A stretch of 22,794 nucleotides of DNA from positions 1-22,794 of the forward strand of contig CAJKXZ010000015.1 in the NCBI GenBank assembly GCA_905203995.1. Direction: 5' to 3'. Source of the stretch: an uncultured Methanomassiliicoccus sp. GTDB taxonomy: Archaea; Thermoplasmatota; Thermoplasmata; Methanomassiliicoccales; Methanomassiliicoccaceae. The translations under genes were made by a program, and so were the position numbers. Shown one piece after another: positions 1-7,814 of the stretch. Under the pieces are notes generated by a model that worked only from the letters and a program-made list of their open reading frames with translations, had not been told where the DNA came from and did not search any database. How positions within the stretch are numbered: the first letter of the stretch is position 1; each line of letters begins with the position of its first letter.

Positions 1-11
1 GGGGGGGGGGG
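1..11. repeat. Poly-G run of 11 at the window edge
   Basis: The window opens with eleven consecutive G residues directly abutting coding sequence. In the frame of the downstream gene they would encode glycines. Placed exactly at the end of the sequence, this is most simply a contig-end or sequencing artefact (low-signal G calls). A real homopolymer tract in a surface gene could be phase-variable, but nothing else here supports that. Confidence 0.8.
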
Positions 12-3000
12 TACAGCAATGACGCCGATGACTCAATCATTTTGAGTGACGGTGGCAATGTTTCTACATTAGATGAATTAACTAAGGCAGTTGAAACTGG
101 TGGAAACATCACATTGAATGATGACATCACCATCACTGGCCTATCTGGACCGCTTGTACTCAAAGATAAAACTATACTCGATCTTAATGGGTACACAATT
201 ACAATTAATAATATTGATGACGGTATATCCGACAGTCCTAAAAATAACAATAGAATCGCCATTACTTCAGGGGAAGTAACAATAACCGATTCTAAAAAAA
301 CTGGTAAGATTGTTTATGAATACGACCATGCCAAATGGGACTTTTCACCGATCAAAGTTGGCGGTGGAAATGAAATAGCAACTCTTACTCTAACCGATGT
401 GAATATCAAATGCGCACATGATTATGGTGTTGGTGTATTCACAAATGGTAACTTGATTGTCAATGGTGGATCAATAACTTCCGGTCTTTCAGCAATTTCT
501 GGCAATGGAGTGGAATCTAGTTGTGAAATAACTCTCAATGGTGGAACTTATAAATCAACAAATTCAGCAGCTGTTTTCTTTCCCTCTACTGCTAAACTTA
601 CAGTAAATGGTGGCAGCTTTGAAGGTCTAACTGGCTTTGATGTCAGAGCTGGCACTTTCTCCATCAAAGATGCTAAAATCACGGCTACTGGAAATACTGC
701 TAGCAACTTCCCTGTAGCCAATGGTCCTTCTGGATGGGGTATGGGCATTGCCATATTCGATCACAAATCATATGATAAAACATACTCAGACATTTCTGTC
801 ACAATTGGCAGTGATGTTAAATTCTTTAATGGTACTGACAGCAGTCACTGCAGTGTTTATGATATCTTCATTGGACAACATCCAGGCAATGAAGGTACTG
901 GTACAGAAGTTTCATTTACTTTTCCAGAACCTTTCAAAGCAACTCATAACATTACTTTACTTATCACCGATGGGAATACCGAAGCTTCTGCGGAATACTT
1001 GAAATATACGATTTCCAAAGAATCTGATAAATATAATGCGGCTCTTGCACTGAATCTAGATGCCAATCAATTATTTACCCTCCAAGAAGATTTAACTCTT
1101 CAATCAGGCAATTCTTTATCAATTGGCAAAGATGCAAGTTTTAACTTTAATTCAAAGAAATGTGAACTTGCTACTGGTGCAACATTTACCAACAACGGAA
1201 TTATCGGAGTCAGTGATGCAAATGGATTAGTCAATGCGGTTGCCATTGGTGGAGAAATCAAACTGCTGGATTCGATAACAATTAACGACACTATGTTGGA
1301 GATCAAAAAGGATCTTACCTTGGATTTAAATAGTAAGACGATCACTACTGCTTACAACAAATGTTTATTCAAAGTATTTTCAACCGCTACGCTAACGATA
1401 ATTGATCCTAACAGTACAACAAAAGGAACAATTACCAATTCTGGCGATTCTGAAAGCACTCCAGTAATTCAAGTGGGAGAAGTAACAGGTACTGGTGGAA
1501 AAGCAATCATTAAAGACGGTATTAAAATAAATTCAGACAATGGTTATGGAATACTTGTAATTACTAAAGCTACACTAATCATAGATAATGCGGAGATTAC
1601 TGCAAAATCCTCAGCTATTTCTGGAAATGGATTATATAAGGACACTATAATCACAATCAATGATGGAATCTTCAAATCTAGTGATTCAGCAGCTGTTTTC
1701 TTCCCATCTACTGCTGAGCTTACTGTAAATGGCGGTAGCTTCGAAGGTTTAACAGGTTTTGATATCAGAGCTGGCACAATTTCTATTAAAAATGCTACAA
1801 TTAAGGCTACTGGGAATATTGAGTCAAATAGCAAATTCTCTGCTGCTAATGGTCCTTCTGGCTGGGGTATGGGTATTGCAATATTTGATCATAGCTCATA
1901 TGCAAAAGGTGAAATTACCGGTGGTACACAATCCTATCTCGACATCAAAGTAAGCATCGACAATGTAACTTTTAAGGATTGCACGACCTGCAATATCTTT
2001 GTTGGAAAGCATCCTGGTGAGGGTAAGTCGGAGGATGTAGCATTCTCTAATGTGGTCGATCATAAACCAATTCATAAAATAAACATTGACATCAACAAAG
2101 TAAACTTCACTAAAAAAGGTCTTTACATCTATGGCGCAAATGATGTAACAATCACGGGATGCACATTTGAAAATATTGATACTGCCATATTTAATGATGA
2201 AAATGTATCAAATAGTGAAGTAAATGCAATTCACTTAAATTGGTGTACTGGAAACATCACCATCGGTGGAAATGATGAAACGGATGGAAATGTAGTCGAT
2301 ACTGTGTTGAAAAAGAATGCTGGTAAGGCAGCCAATGGACGAGCAATCTTTGTTCAATATAACGGTCAAAATTCTGCTTCAGAAATCGTCATCAAAAACA
2401 ACACAATCTCTAATGTGGCATACAATGCAATACAAGTCTACACTTATGCTGCGAATGTAACTGTTAAAAACAACACAATTACAAATTGGGATTCAGACGA
2501 CTCAGAGAGTGTAGGGGTAACTGATGATGGCTACATAGGAGGACGTGCGGTCAGAATAACTTTAGTAAACACAACCACTGCTCCAACCCCAACAATTACT
2601 GTCTCTGACAATACTTTCATCAAAGACTATGATGCCACGATAAATTCCTTCATCCCTAATCTTGGTGAGAATGCCTCAGCTACAGGTTATGATGATGGAA
2701 ATATTTTGAAAATTACGATATTTAAAGGTGCAACATTGGGCACATTAAACTCTTCAAACAACATATTAGTGCTTACTGGAATTAAGGAGTATTATGGTGA
2801 AGTCAACCCACTCTTTTTAATTGATGATAAGAATACTGAGTCCAAGCTGACTACACCCAGTATGGTTATTTTCAATCCCAACGGTGGATACTTCAATACT
2901 TCTTCTGATTCTGGCGTGCTATGTTCATTAATTAGCTCAGATGGAACACTTGCTGAACCAACAGTTCCAACGCGCAGCAATCATTCCTTTGTAGCTTGGT

Positions 3001-3881
3001 ATTCCGACAAAGAGCTAACCACAGAGTGGAATGTTGAAACTGGTGTAACTGCAGATACGACACTTTATGCTAAATGGAGATACACAGGCGGTAGCGGCAC
3101 ACCAATTACGCCACCGACACCACCAGTAGTTCCGGAAGAACCAATCATTCCTGACGATAAAGGCAACGCGGAAATCAAAGTCGATGAAAAGAAAGCCGAA
3201 GAATTAGTGCATGAAGCAGTAACTTCTGGTTCTAATTCAGTAACGTTAGTTGATAAAGAGAACATCGAAGGAACTGTAACTTCCGTTACTATTCCTGTCT
3301 CTGATTTAGAAACAATCTCTAAACAGATTGAGAGTAACCAGAACATCGATTCCGTCTCTATCGCTACTTCCGCTGGTGAAGTGATCATCGAGAAAGAAGT
3401 GTTAAACGATATCATTGAGAACGCTAACGCGGAAACAATCGTTGTCGAAGTAGTCGACGCGAAAGATCAACTCAATGAAGAGCAGAAGAAGACAGTTGGT
3501 GACAATCCCGTCTATGATGTCAACATTCGTGCCGGCAGTGAGTATATCAAGAGCTTCAATGGTAAAACCATTACCGTCTCCATACCGTACGAACTTCAGC
3601 CCGGAGAGGATCCTAACAATCTCGTTGTCTACTATCTCAAAGATGACGGTACAGTCGAAAAGATGAAAGGAACTTACAAAGACGGTCAAGTATCATTTGA
3701 AACAGACCACTTATCAAAGTTCGTCATCGCTTACGAAGTTCAGGAACCAGTAACACCAGACAACCCGGACCAGCCAGCAAAAGAGGACAATGACAACACA
3801 ATTTACTACATCGTAGCAGCAATCGTTGTCATTCTCATCATTGCGGCTTTAGCTTACTACTTCCTGAAGAAGAAACAGTGA
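3..3881 (+). CDS. Giant surface-anchored beta-helix (adhesin-like) protein, 5' truncated
   Basis: The reading frame is open from the window edge, so the N terminus is missing. Numbering here counts from the TTG at 42, which gives 1279 residues to the stop. Residues about 10-340 and 390-680 are two copies of a right-handed beta-helix module. The best-conserved part, with AAVFFPSTA, LTVNGGSFEGLTGFD, RAGT and NGPSGWGMGIAIFDH, recurs 374-376 residues later. Residues about 680-880 look like NosD-type beta-helix turns (ITISDNxF and KNNTI patterns). Residues about 941-1012 match an InlB B / Listeria-Bacteroides repeat (VIFNPNGG ... FVAWYSD ... LYAKW). A Pro-rich linker and a module ending FETDHLSKFVIAY, familiar from bacterial surface proteins, follow. 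Residues about 1253-1275 form a single membrane helix, then KKKQ. The expected topology is extracellular with a C-terminal anchor. The ligand is unknown. A role in attachment to host or polysaccharide is inferred from the family. Confidence 0.85.
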   Translation, partial: GGGYSNDADDSIILSDGGNVSTLDELTKAVETGGNITLNDDITITGLSGPLVLKDKTILDLNGYTITINNIDDGISDSPKNNNRIAITSGEVTITDSKKTGKIVYEYDHAKWDFSPIKVGGGNEIATLTLTDVNIKCAHDYGVGVFTNGNLIVNGGSITSGLSAISGNGVESSCEITLNGGTYKSTNSAAVFFPSTAKLTVNGGSFEGLTGFDVRAGTFSIKDAKITATGNTASNFPVANGPSGWGMGIAIFDHKSYDKTYSDISVTIGSDVKFFNGTDSSHCSVYDIFIGQHPGNEGTGTEVSFTFPEPFKATHNITLLITDGNTEASAEYLKYTISKESDKYNAALALNLDANQLFTLQEDLTLQSGNSLSIGKDASFNFNSKKCELATGATFTNNGIIGVSDANGLVNAVAIGGEIKLLDSITINDTMLEIKKDLTLDLNSKTITTAYNKCLFKVFSTATLTIIDPNSTTKGTITNSGDSESTPVIQVGEVTGTGGKAIIKDGIKINSDNGYGILVITKATLIIDNAEITAKSSAISGNGLYKDTIITINDGIFKSSDSAAVFFPSTAELTVNGGSFEGLTGFDIRAGTISIKNATIKATGNIESNSKFSAANGPSGWGMGIAIFDHSSYAKGEITGGTQSYLDIKVSIDNVTFKDCTTCNIFVGKHPGEGKSEDVAFSNVVDHKPIHKINIDINKVNFTKKGLYIYGANDVTITGCTFENIDTAIFNDENVSNSEVNAIHLNWCTGNITIGGNDETDGNVVDTVLKKNAGKAANGRAIFVQYNGQNSASEIVIKNNTISNVAYNAIQVYTYAANVTVKNNTITNWDSDDSESVGVTDDGYIGGRAVRITLVNTTTAPTPTITVSDNTFIKDYDATINSFIPNLGENASATGYDDGNILKITIFKGATLGTLNSSNNILVLTGIKEYYGEVNPLFLIDDKNTESKLTTPSMVIFNPNGGYFNTSSDSGVLCSLISSDGTLAEPTVPTRSNHSFVAWYSDKELTTEWNVETGVTADTTLYAKWRYTGGSGTPITPPTPPVVPEEPIIPDDKGNAEIKVDEKKAEELVHEAVTSGSNSVTLVDKENIEGTVTSVTIPVSDLETISKQIESNQNIDSVSIATSAGEVIIEKEVLNDIIENANAETIVVEVVDAKDQLNEEQKKTVGDNPVYDVNIRAGSEYIKSFNGKTITVSIPYELQPGEDPNNLVVYYLKDDGTVEKMKGTYKDGQVSFETDHLSKFVIAYEVQEPVTPDNPDQPAKEDNDNTIYYIVAAIVVILIIAALAYYFLKKKQ
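562..780 (+). repeat. Internal duplication, copy 1
   Basis: This stretch encodes the SAAVFFPSTA ... GPSGWGMGIAIFDH block. It is nearly repeated at 1684-1908 with strong nucleotide similarity and two extra codons in the second copy. The weaker similarity extends on both sides, so the whole module was duplicated and this core is either most constrained or kept alike by gene conversion. Confidence 0.85.
1684..1908 (+). repeat. Internal duplication, copy 2
   Basis: This is the second copy of the block at 562-780, offset by 1122 nt at its start. Differences include Lys to Glu in PSTA(K/E)L, Val to Ile in GFD(V/I)RAG, and a two-residue insertion before the NGPSGWG motif. Confidence 0.85.
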
Positions 3882-3891
3882 GATAAAATAA

Positions 3892-3930
3892 ACTGACATC
3901 GTTGATGTCAGTAAACCTTTTTCTTTTTTT
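3892..3930 (+). terminator. Hairpin plus T-rich terminator of the surface protein gene
   Basis: A perfect 9-bp stem (ACTGACATC, loop GTT, GATGTCAGT) lies at 3892-3912, 11 nt after the TGA stop. It is followed by a T-rich tract at 3918-3930. In archaea the T-tract is the main signal, and aCPSF1/FttA, encoded next door, acts at such U-rich ends. Confidence 0.75.
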
Positions 3931-3960
3931 ATGTAATAAAATTACGACAATTGATTTTAA

Positions 3961-3989
3961 AAATAAGAGAGAATCAGCAGAGCTGATTC
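3961..3989 (-). terminator. Distal terminator hairpin of fttA
   Basis: GAATCAGC (3971-3978), loop AGA, GCTGATTC (3982-3989) form an 8-bp stem. On the minus strand it is followed by CTCTCTTATTTTTA, which is pyrimidine and T rich. It backs onto the plus-strand terminator, so the two convergent genes are insulated from each other. Confidence 0.65.
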
Positions 3990-3990
3990 G

Positions 3991-4020
3991 TTAAAATAAA
4001 GATGGCGCTGAAATCAGCGC
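3991..4020 (-). terminator. Proximal terminator hairpin overlapping the fttA stop
   Basis: GCGCTG (4005-4010), loop AAAT, CAGCGC (4015-4020) form a 6-bp GC stem that includes the last codons and the TGA stop of fttA. On the minus strand it is followed by CATCTTTATTTTAA. It may act in tandem with the hairpin at 3971-3989. Confidence 0.5.
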
Positions 4021-5921
4021 ATTCTAATGGTTTCTAAGTTCATCGGTGCTCTCGTCTCAATATTGAATTTCTTGTAAATTGAAGACGCGAGATCTGAACA
4101 TTTGTGTTCATCACCGTGGCCGATAATAATCCTGTTTGGTTTAGGATCCAAAGATGCGATATAAGCCATCAGCTGCCGGCGGTCGGAGTGTCCAGAAAAT
4201 CCTTCGGCTACTTCGATATCCATCGACATCTTCAGGTTGATCATCTTGCCCCGTTCAGGAATCTGTAAGTCGGTCTGACCTTTGAGAATTCTGCTGCCTA
4301 GTGTGCCTTCTGCCTGATAACCGACAAAGATAAGGCAGTTGTTCGGTTCGTCACCCCAAGCTTTGAGATATTCCATTACCGGGCCGCCGTTCATCATACC
4401 ACTGGTTGACAAGACGATACAAGGTTCAGTATCGTGGCAGATTCTTTCCCGCATCTCTTGTGTTTCCACCCGCTTAAAGAGCGGTGAGAGGAAGGGATTT
4501 TCACCCATCTGGAAAATCTGTGTTCTCAGCTGTGAGTTAAGATATTCTGGATATGCTGTATGAATGGCTGTGGCTTCCCAGATCATACCGTCAAGATAGA
4601 TTGGCACGTTGGGCAGCTTACCCGTACGCATCAGTTCTTCTAAAACCAGCATTACTTCTTGAGAACGTCCGACAGCAAATACGGGAATGAGAATCTTACC
4701 CTGCCGGTTAAGCACACGGTCGCAGATCTCATTGAGATTATTAACGGCGTCAGCTCTCGAAGGCTGGAAATCACGGTGGCCGCCATAGGTTGATTCAATA
4801 ACCAAAGTCTCCAAACGCGGGAAACGGTTGGCAGTCGCATTGAAAAGCCAAGTCCGTTCAAACTTCATATCGCCGGTAAAGGCGATGTTGTGCATGCCGT
4901 CTCCGACATGGAAGTGACAAACAGCCGAGCCCAGAATGTGGCCGGCATTTTGAAAAGTAAGACGAATGTCTGGTGCAATATCTGTTGTCTCACCATATTT
5001 CAAAGGAATACAGTGCGCGACTACTTCTCGCACATGTGATGATTCATATGGTGCTTTCTTGCCTTCGCCAAATGACACTTTGATACCATCCAACTGCATC
5101 AGCGACATCAAATCTCTTGTCGGCGGAGTACAGTAGACGGGTCCGTCGTAACCATATTTGTATAAAACCGGTAAAAGCGCACAGTGATCCATGTGGGCAT
5201 GAGTGATGACCACGGCATCCAAAGTATCCAAAGGTTGCAATTCTGGTGCATTGAAGTACGGTGTGCCACCGTCTTTACCGGGATCAATCCCACAGTCGAT
5301 GAGAACTTTTGATTCTCTGGTCGATAGTAAAGTCGCACTGCGGCCGACTTCGCGGAAGCCGCCAAGAGCCGTCATTCTTACCCAGCTTTCGCCTTCCAGA
5401 CGCTGTCTGGCTAGACGGCGGCCGACTTTTTTAAGGAAGACTTTGCGGTCATCGGAAATCTGCCGTAGGTAACTGCGGATATCGGAAACGGTCTTTGAGG
5501 GTAAAGGAGGAGCTCTGACGACTTTCGGCGCCCAGCCCACTTCCATTTTAATCTCATTAAGGACACTGCCGTGTTTACCAATTACCAGTCCGGGAGAAAT
5601 GGCTTCGATCGTTACTTCTCCCGTGTCATCTTCAAAATAGATATCAACAATCTCTGCTTCATCTGGAATAATCTCACGGATACGTTTTTCAACTTCTTCC
5701 GGATCCACGAGCATTGCCGGATCAGGTCTAATCGCGACCCTTCTCCTTAGTCCTTGGGCAAGCTGTTTAACGATATCATTGTTGGATGCAAAGGTGTCCA
5801 AATCTTTGGTGTAAATTACTACCAAAGGGCCTTCGTATTCAATACCAGAGATGTTCACGCCTTCCGGAACTATTTTGCTAATTTGCTCTCTGGCTTCTTC
5901 TAAAATCCTCTCTGTGCTCAT
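4014..5921 (-). CDS. fttA: Archaeal transcription termination nuclease aCPSF1/FttA
   Basis: This 635-residue protein has the full aCPSF1 layout. Two N-terminal KH-like domains cover residues 1-145, with the GxxG-type loop VIGKHG at 113-118. A metallo-beta-lactamase core follows with HAHMDH at 241-246, AGHILGS at 326-332 and TGD at 349-351. The beta-CASP insert and the C-terminal histidine motifs GHSD (577-580) and GHGDEH (601-606) complete it. All zinc-ligand motifs are present, so it should be an active 5'-3' exo/endoribonuclease. The family (aCPSF1 in Methanococcus, FttA in Thermococcus) is known to cleave nascent RNA and terminate transcription at U-rich sites with Spt4/5. The length is normal for the family. 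It lies 46 nt after psmB, an arrangement seen in other euryarchaea. Only a weak GGA lies before the ATG. Confidence 0.95.
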   Translation of the reverse strand: MSTERILEEAREQISKIVPEGVNISGIEYEGPLVVIYTKDLDTFASNNDIVKQLAQGLRRRVAIRPDPAMLVDPEEVEKRIREIIPDEAEIVDIYFEDDTGEVTIEAISPGLVIGKHGSVLNEIKMEVGWAPKVVRAPPLPSKTVSDIRSYLRQISDDRKVFLKKVGRRLARQRLEGESWVRMTALGGFREVGRSATLLSTRESKVLIDCGIDPGKDGGTPYFNAPELQPLDTLDAVVITHAHMDHCALLPVLYKYGYDGPVYCTPPTRDLMSLMQLDGIKVSFGEGKKAPYESSHVREVVAHCIPLKYGETTDIAPDIRLTFQNAGHILGSAVCHFHVGDGMHNIAFTGDMKFERTWLFNATANRFPRLETLVIESTYGGHRDFQPSRADAVNNLNEICDRVLNRQGKILIPVFAVGRSQEVMLVLEELMRTGKLPNVPIYLDGMIWEATAIHTAYPEYLNSQLRTQIFQMGENPFLSPLFKRVETQEMRERICHDTEPCIVLSTSGMMNGGPVMEYLKAWGDEPNNCLIFVGYQAEGTLGSRILKGQTDLQIPERGKMINLKMSMDIEVAEGFSGHSDRRQLMAYIASLDPKPNRIIIGHGDEHKCSDLASSIYKKFNIETRAPMNLETIRMR

Positions 5922-5949
5922 AAACTATTCCAGCTGAATAAATTAAATT

Positions 5950-5956
5950 AAAAAAA
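5950..5956 (-). promoter_or_regulatory. U7 tract between psmB and fttA
   Basis: Seven As on the plus strand give a U7 run in the minus-strand mRNA, 12-18 nt after the psmB stop and about 30 nt before the fttA start, inside a T-rich stretch. It resembles the U-rich sites at which FttA terminates, so it could cause partial termination between the two genes. The function is inferred. Confidence 0.4.
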
Positions 5957-5967
5957 GAAGTTTGAAA

Positions 5968-6630
5968 TTAGTAGTGTTTTGCGAAGCCCACCATGAGATT
6001 CATGTCTTCTGCCCTTTTCAGGGACTCTTCTGCTGATAGCTCGCGGAAGCCGTCTTTATTGATGACTGCGACTGCATAGCCGTCTCCGCTCGCAGAGTCA
6101 CGGCGCATGGCTGCGTTTAGACATCTGATAGCTAAGTTTACTGCCTCATCTTCTGACATGTTTGGCTTGTAGTTGTCTTCCAGAACACCATAGGCATATG
6201 ATGAACCAGAGCCTACTGACATGAAATAATCTTCAATCAGACCGCCTGCAGAATCAAGGGAGAAAAGGTGCCCGCCGGTTTTGTCGATGCCGCCCATAAT
6301 CAGACCGACATAGTAGAAACCGTAAGAGCCTCCGCCGCCTCTCATGAGGTTAGCAAGAAGTGTACTGGCAGCATTGACAGACATCGGCGCTCCCCGCTTA
6401 AGTTTGTAGAGTTCAACTTCTGCCTTAACATACCGGGTAAGAACCTGGGCATCTCCAACTAGGCCGGCAACGGTCAATCCAAGGTTGTCATCAATCTTGA
6501 AAAGTTTTCTTACATCTTTGTGAGCAATGATGTTGTTCATAGTTGCACGGTGCTCGGTAGCCATGACTACACCATCACTGTATACAATACCTAGCGTAGT
6601 TGTCCCAGTCTTTAATTTATCATCTGCCAT
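5968..6630 (-). CDS. psmB: 20S proteasome beta subunit (catalytic)
   Basis: This encodes a 220-residue threonine peptidase of the N-terminal nucleophile family. A 9-residue propeptide ends KTG and is followed by TTTLG, so Thr10 becomes Thr1 after self-cleavage. In mature numbering Glu17 and Lys33 are present, and the RDSASGD motif supplies the conserved Asp166/Ser169 region. LTVAGLVGDAQVLTRY and SVGSGSSYAYGVLE are typical and closest in memory to Thermoplasma PsmB. A longer open frame begins at a TTG at 6645, but GAGGTTGATC at 6634-6643 is an ideal Shine-Dalgarno 4 nt before the ATG at 6630, so the shorter start was chosen. Two GGGG-rich residues stretches at MRGGGGSYG form a loop. It forms the inner rings of the 20S core with PsmA, which is not in this window. 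Confidence 0.95.
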   Translation of the reverse strand: MADDKLKTGTTTLGIVYSDGVVMATEHRATMNNIIAHKDVRKLFKIDDNLGLTVAGLVGDAQVLTRYVKAEVELYKLKRGAPMSVNAASTLLANLMRGGGGSYGFYYVGLIMGGIDKTGGHLFSLDSAGGLIEDYFMSVGSGSSYAYGVLEDNYKPNMSEDEAVNLAIRCLNAAMRRDSASGDGYAVAVINKDGFRELSAEESLKRAEDMNLMVGFAKHY

Positions 6631-6633
6631 AGC

Positions 6634-6643
6634 GATCAACCTC
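6634..6643 (-). promoter_or_regulatory. Ribosome binding site of psmB
   Basis: GAGGTTGATC on the minus strand closely matches the complement of the archaeal 16S 3' end (GGAGGTGATC). It sits 3 nt before the ATG at 6630 and decides that start over the upstream TTG, which lies inside the motif. Confidence 0.8.
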
Positions 6644-6698
6644 AAAAGCGGTTAAAAGATATTGTTTTTCTCGCTGATTCTTTGAAATGAAGGCACTG

Positions 6699-6707
6699 TA
6701 TTTATAA
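6699..6707 (-). promoter_or_regulatory. Candidate TATA box for psmB-fttA
   Basis: TTATAAATA on the minus strand is a good archaeal TATA element about 70 nt before the psmB ATG. It predicts a transcript start near 6678 and a leader of roughly 45-50 nt that contains the Shine-Dalgarno. Confidence 0.5.
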
Positions 6708-7022
6708 CTTATCTAGATTAACTGATACTTTCTCAGACTCTGGATCGTTTTAACACACCCTTTACCCTTAAATATGCTTAGTTTGTAATGTCTCAGTTCT
6801 TGTGCTAGTTTTATCAGCCTAGAATGTAACTGATCTTGTCAGAATAAACCGCGAAAAGAAACTCATCCCGATCGCTGTTCATTTGGCAGCTTATCTTTAA
6901 CTTGAATTTTGTTTTACTACTATTTTAGTAAACTAAATAAAAATAAGCTAACGAAAAATTTTACTTACCACTTCAATGGTTGTAAATTTTCCCTATAACC
7001 TTCAGGCTCTTATACATTTAGG
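6708..7022. other. AT-rich non-coding stretch with imperfect hairpins
   Basis: No gene could be supported in this stretch of about 315 nt. It holds an imperfect inverted repeat at 6911-6931 (GTTTTACTAC ... TTAGTAAAC). It also holds a longer imperfect hairpin at 6955-6990, in which AAAA-TTTAC pairs with GTAAATTTT around an inner ACCA/TGGT stem. Both are AT-rich and could serve as 3' ends for minus-strand transcripts coming from the 7.0-7.7 kb region. No tRNA-like or C/D box pattern was convincing. Confidence 0.5.
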
Positions 7023-7217
7023 CTAAATCCGGTACGATTTCAATCGCTCTTTCACTTTGATGGAGAAGGTTTCAAATCCCATGATGTTGTAATGATTGTT
7101 GAGGGAGTAGCGTTGTAAGCCCGCTCTCTTACGCACCACATTAATACTGTGTGCTCCAAAATCGATACTAGAGCGGCCTCGCGCCAGGACTTTAGTGCCT
7201 GCTCCCTCACCCTTTTG
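7023..7217 (-). other. Open frame without start, possible gene remnant
   Basis: Directly after the DUF2085 gene, in the +1 frame relative to it, 64 codons stay open to a TAG at 7023-7025. The product looks protein-like (IDFGAHSINVVRKRAG, YSLNNHYNIMGFE, FSIKVKERLKSYRI) rather than antisense-like. There is no ATG near its beginning; a GTG pair lies about 27 codons in. The family is not recognised. It may be a small gene starting at GTG, the tail of a degraded gene, or chance. The same interval can also fold as a branched RNA on the plus strand. Confidence 0.25.
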
Positions 7218-7719
7218 CTACTGTATCAGTAAGATGGCCTAAATAGTAAGTTACGCCGAGTCCAGCCAAGATACCGGTTGCTAACCGTAACTGATTGAAG
7301 GAAACATAATCTGAAACGAGCTGCGCTCCTCCGTCAATGATGATTGGCGCTATTAAAACGATTAAAGCCAGCCAACTGAACTTAGGTGAAAAGAACAGGA
7401 CAATTAATGAACCTAAAGCCAGGCCGATAAAGATGCCCATATCACGGACGCAGAACGGCATTTCATTGCCGTTAAGATAAAAGCTGTTGCTGGTCATTTG
7501 ATGACAGTTAATATCGCCCAGCGCATAGACTACCGCCGCCAGCGGGTTCATGTCCATGATTACATCTGTATTGTCCATTGTGCCGATGCTGCCGTCTAAA
7601 TCATCGACACTTCCGGAAGGAAGTGTCAGCGGGGCAAGAAAGAGCAAAGCAAGCCAGATCACAAAAGCGGCTGCCAGAATCTTCTTCGTTCTTTTGACGT
7701 AGTCCAACGCTTTGGCCAC
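7207..7719 (-). CDS. DUF2085 membrane protein
   Basis: This encodes a 170-residue protein with about four hydrophobic segments (near residues 13-34, 93-110, 115-128 and 145-162). Between the first and second lie the family hallmarks CHQ at 72-74 and FCVRDMGIF at 89-97, then DGGAQ at 129-133. These match DUF2085, a family of small archaeal and bacterial membrane proteins whose function is unknown. The conserved Cys-His and Cys-Arg-Asp residues suggest a metal or redox site near the outer membrane face, but that is inference. The start is the GTG at 7719. The gene is divergent from the lipid prenyltransferase gene across 95 nt that holds an inverted repeat. Confidence 0.8.
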   Translation of the reverse strand: MAKALDYVKRTKKILAAAFVIWLALLFLAPLTLPSGSVDDLDGSIGTMDNTDVIMDMNPLAAVVYALGDINCHQMTSNSFYLNGNEMPFCVRDMGIFIGLALGSLIVLFFSPKFSWLALIVLIAPIIIDGGAQLVSDYVSFNQLRLATGILAGLGVTYYLGHLTDTVAKG

Positions 7720-7751
7720 AGCTGTTCAGCTGCACAATAGTATTTGATACC

Positions 7752-7779
7752 TCTGCTGAAGTTTTTCTCACTCAGCAGA
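7752..7779. promoter_or_regulatory. Inverted repeat in a divergent promoter region
   Basis: TCTGCTGA (7752-7759) and TCAGCAGA (7772-7779) are perfect 8-nt arms separated by 12 nt. They lie midway in the 95-nt gap between the divergent DUF2085 and prenyltransferase genes. The dyad layout suits a dimeric regulator that could control both directions. As a transcript hairpin it lacks a following T-tract. Confidence 0.45.
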
Positions 7780-7814
7780 CGCAGTTTATTTAATGAAAAG
7801 GCAGTAACGGTGGT

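Noticed and set aside
548..754. Minus-strand open frame inside the surface protein gene
   Set aside because: It is antisense to the conserved beta-helix repeat and recurs at 1544-1834 because the repeat is duplicated, so it is a shadow.
7068..7081. GGTTTCAAATCCC resembling a tRNA T-arm
   Set aside because: No matching acceptor stem, D-arm or anticodon arm could be placed on either strand.
7100..7209. Inverted repeat as ends of a miniature transposon
   Set aside because: The 11-nt arms have no flanking target-site duplication, and one arm overlaps the end of the DUF2085 gene.
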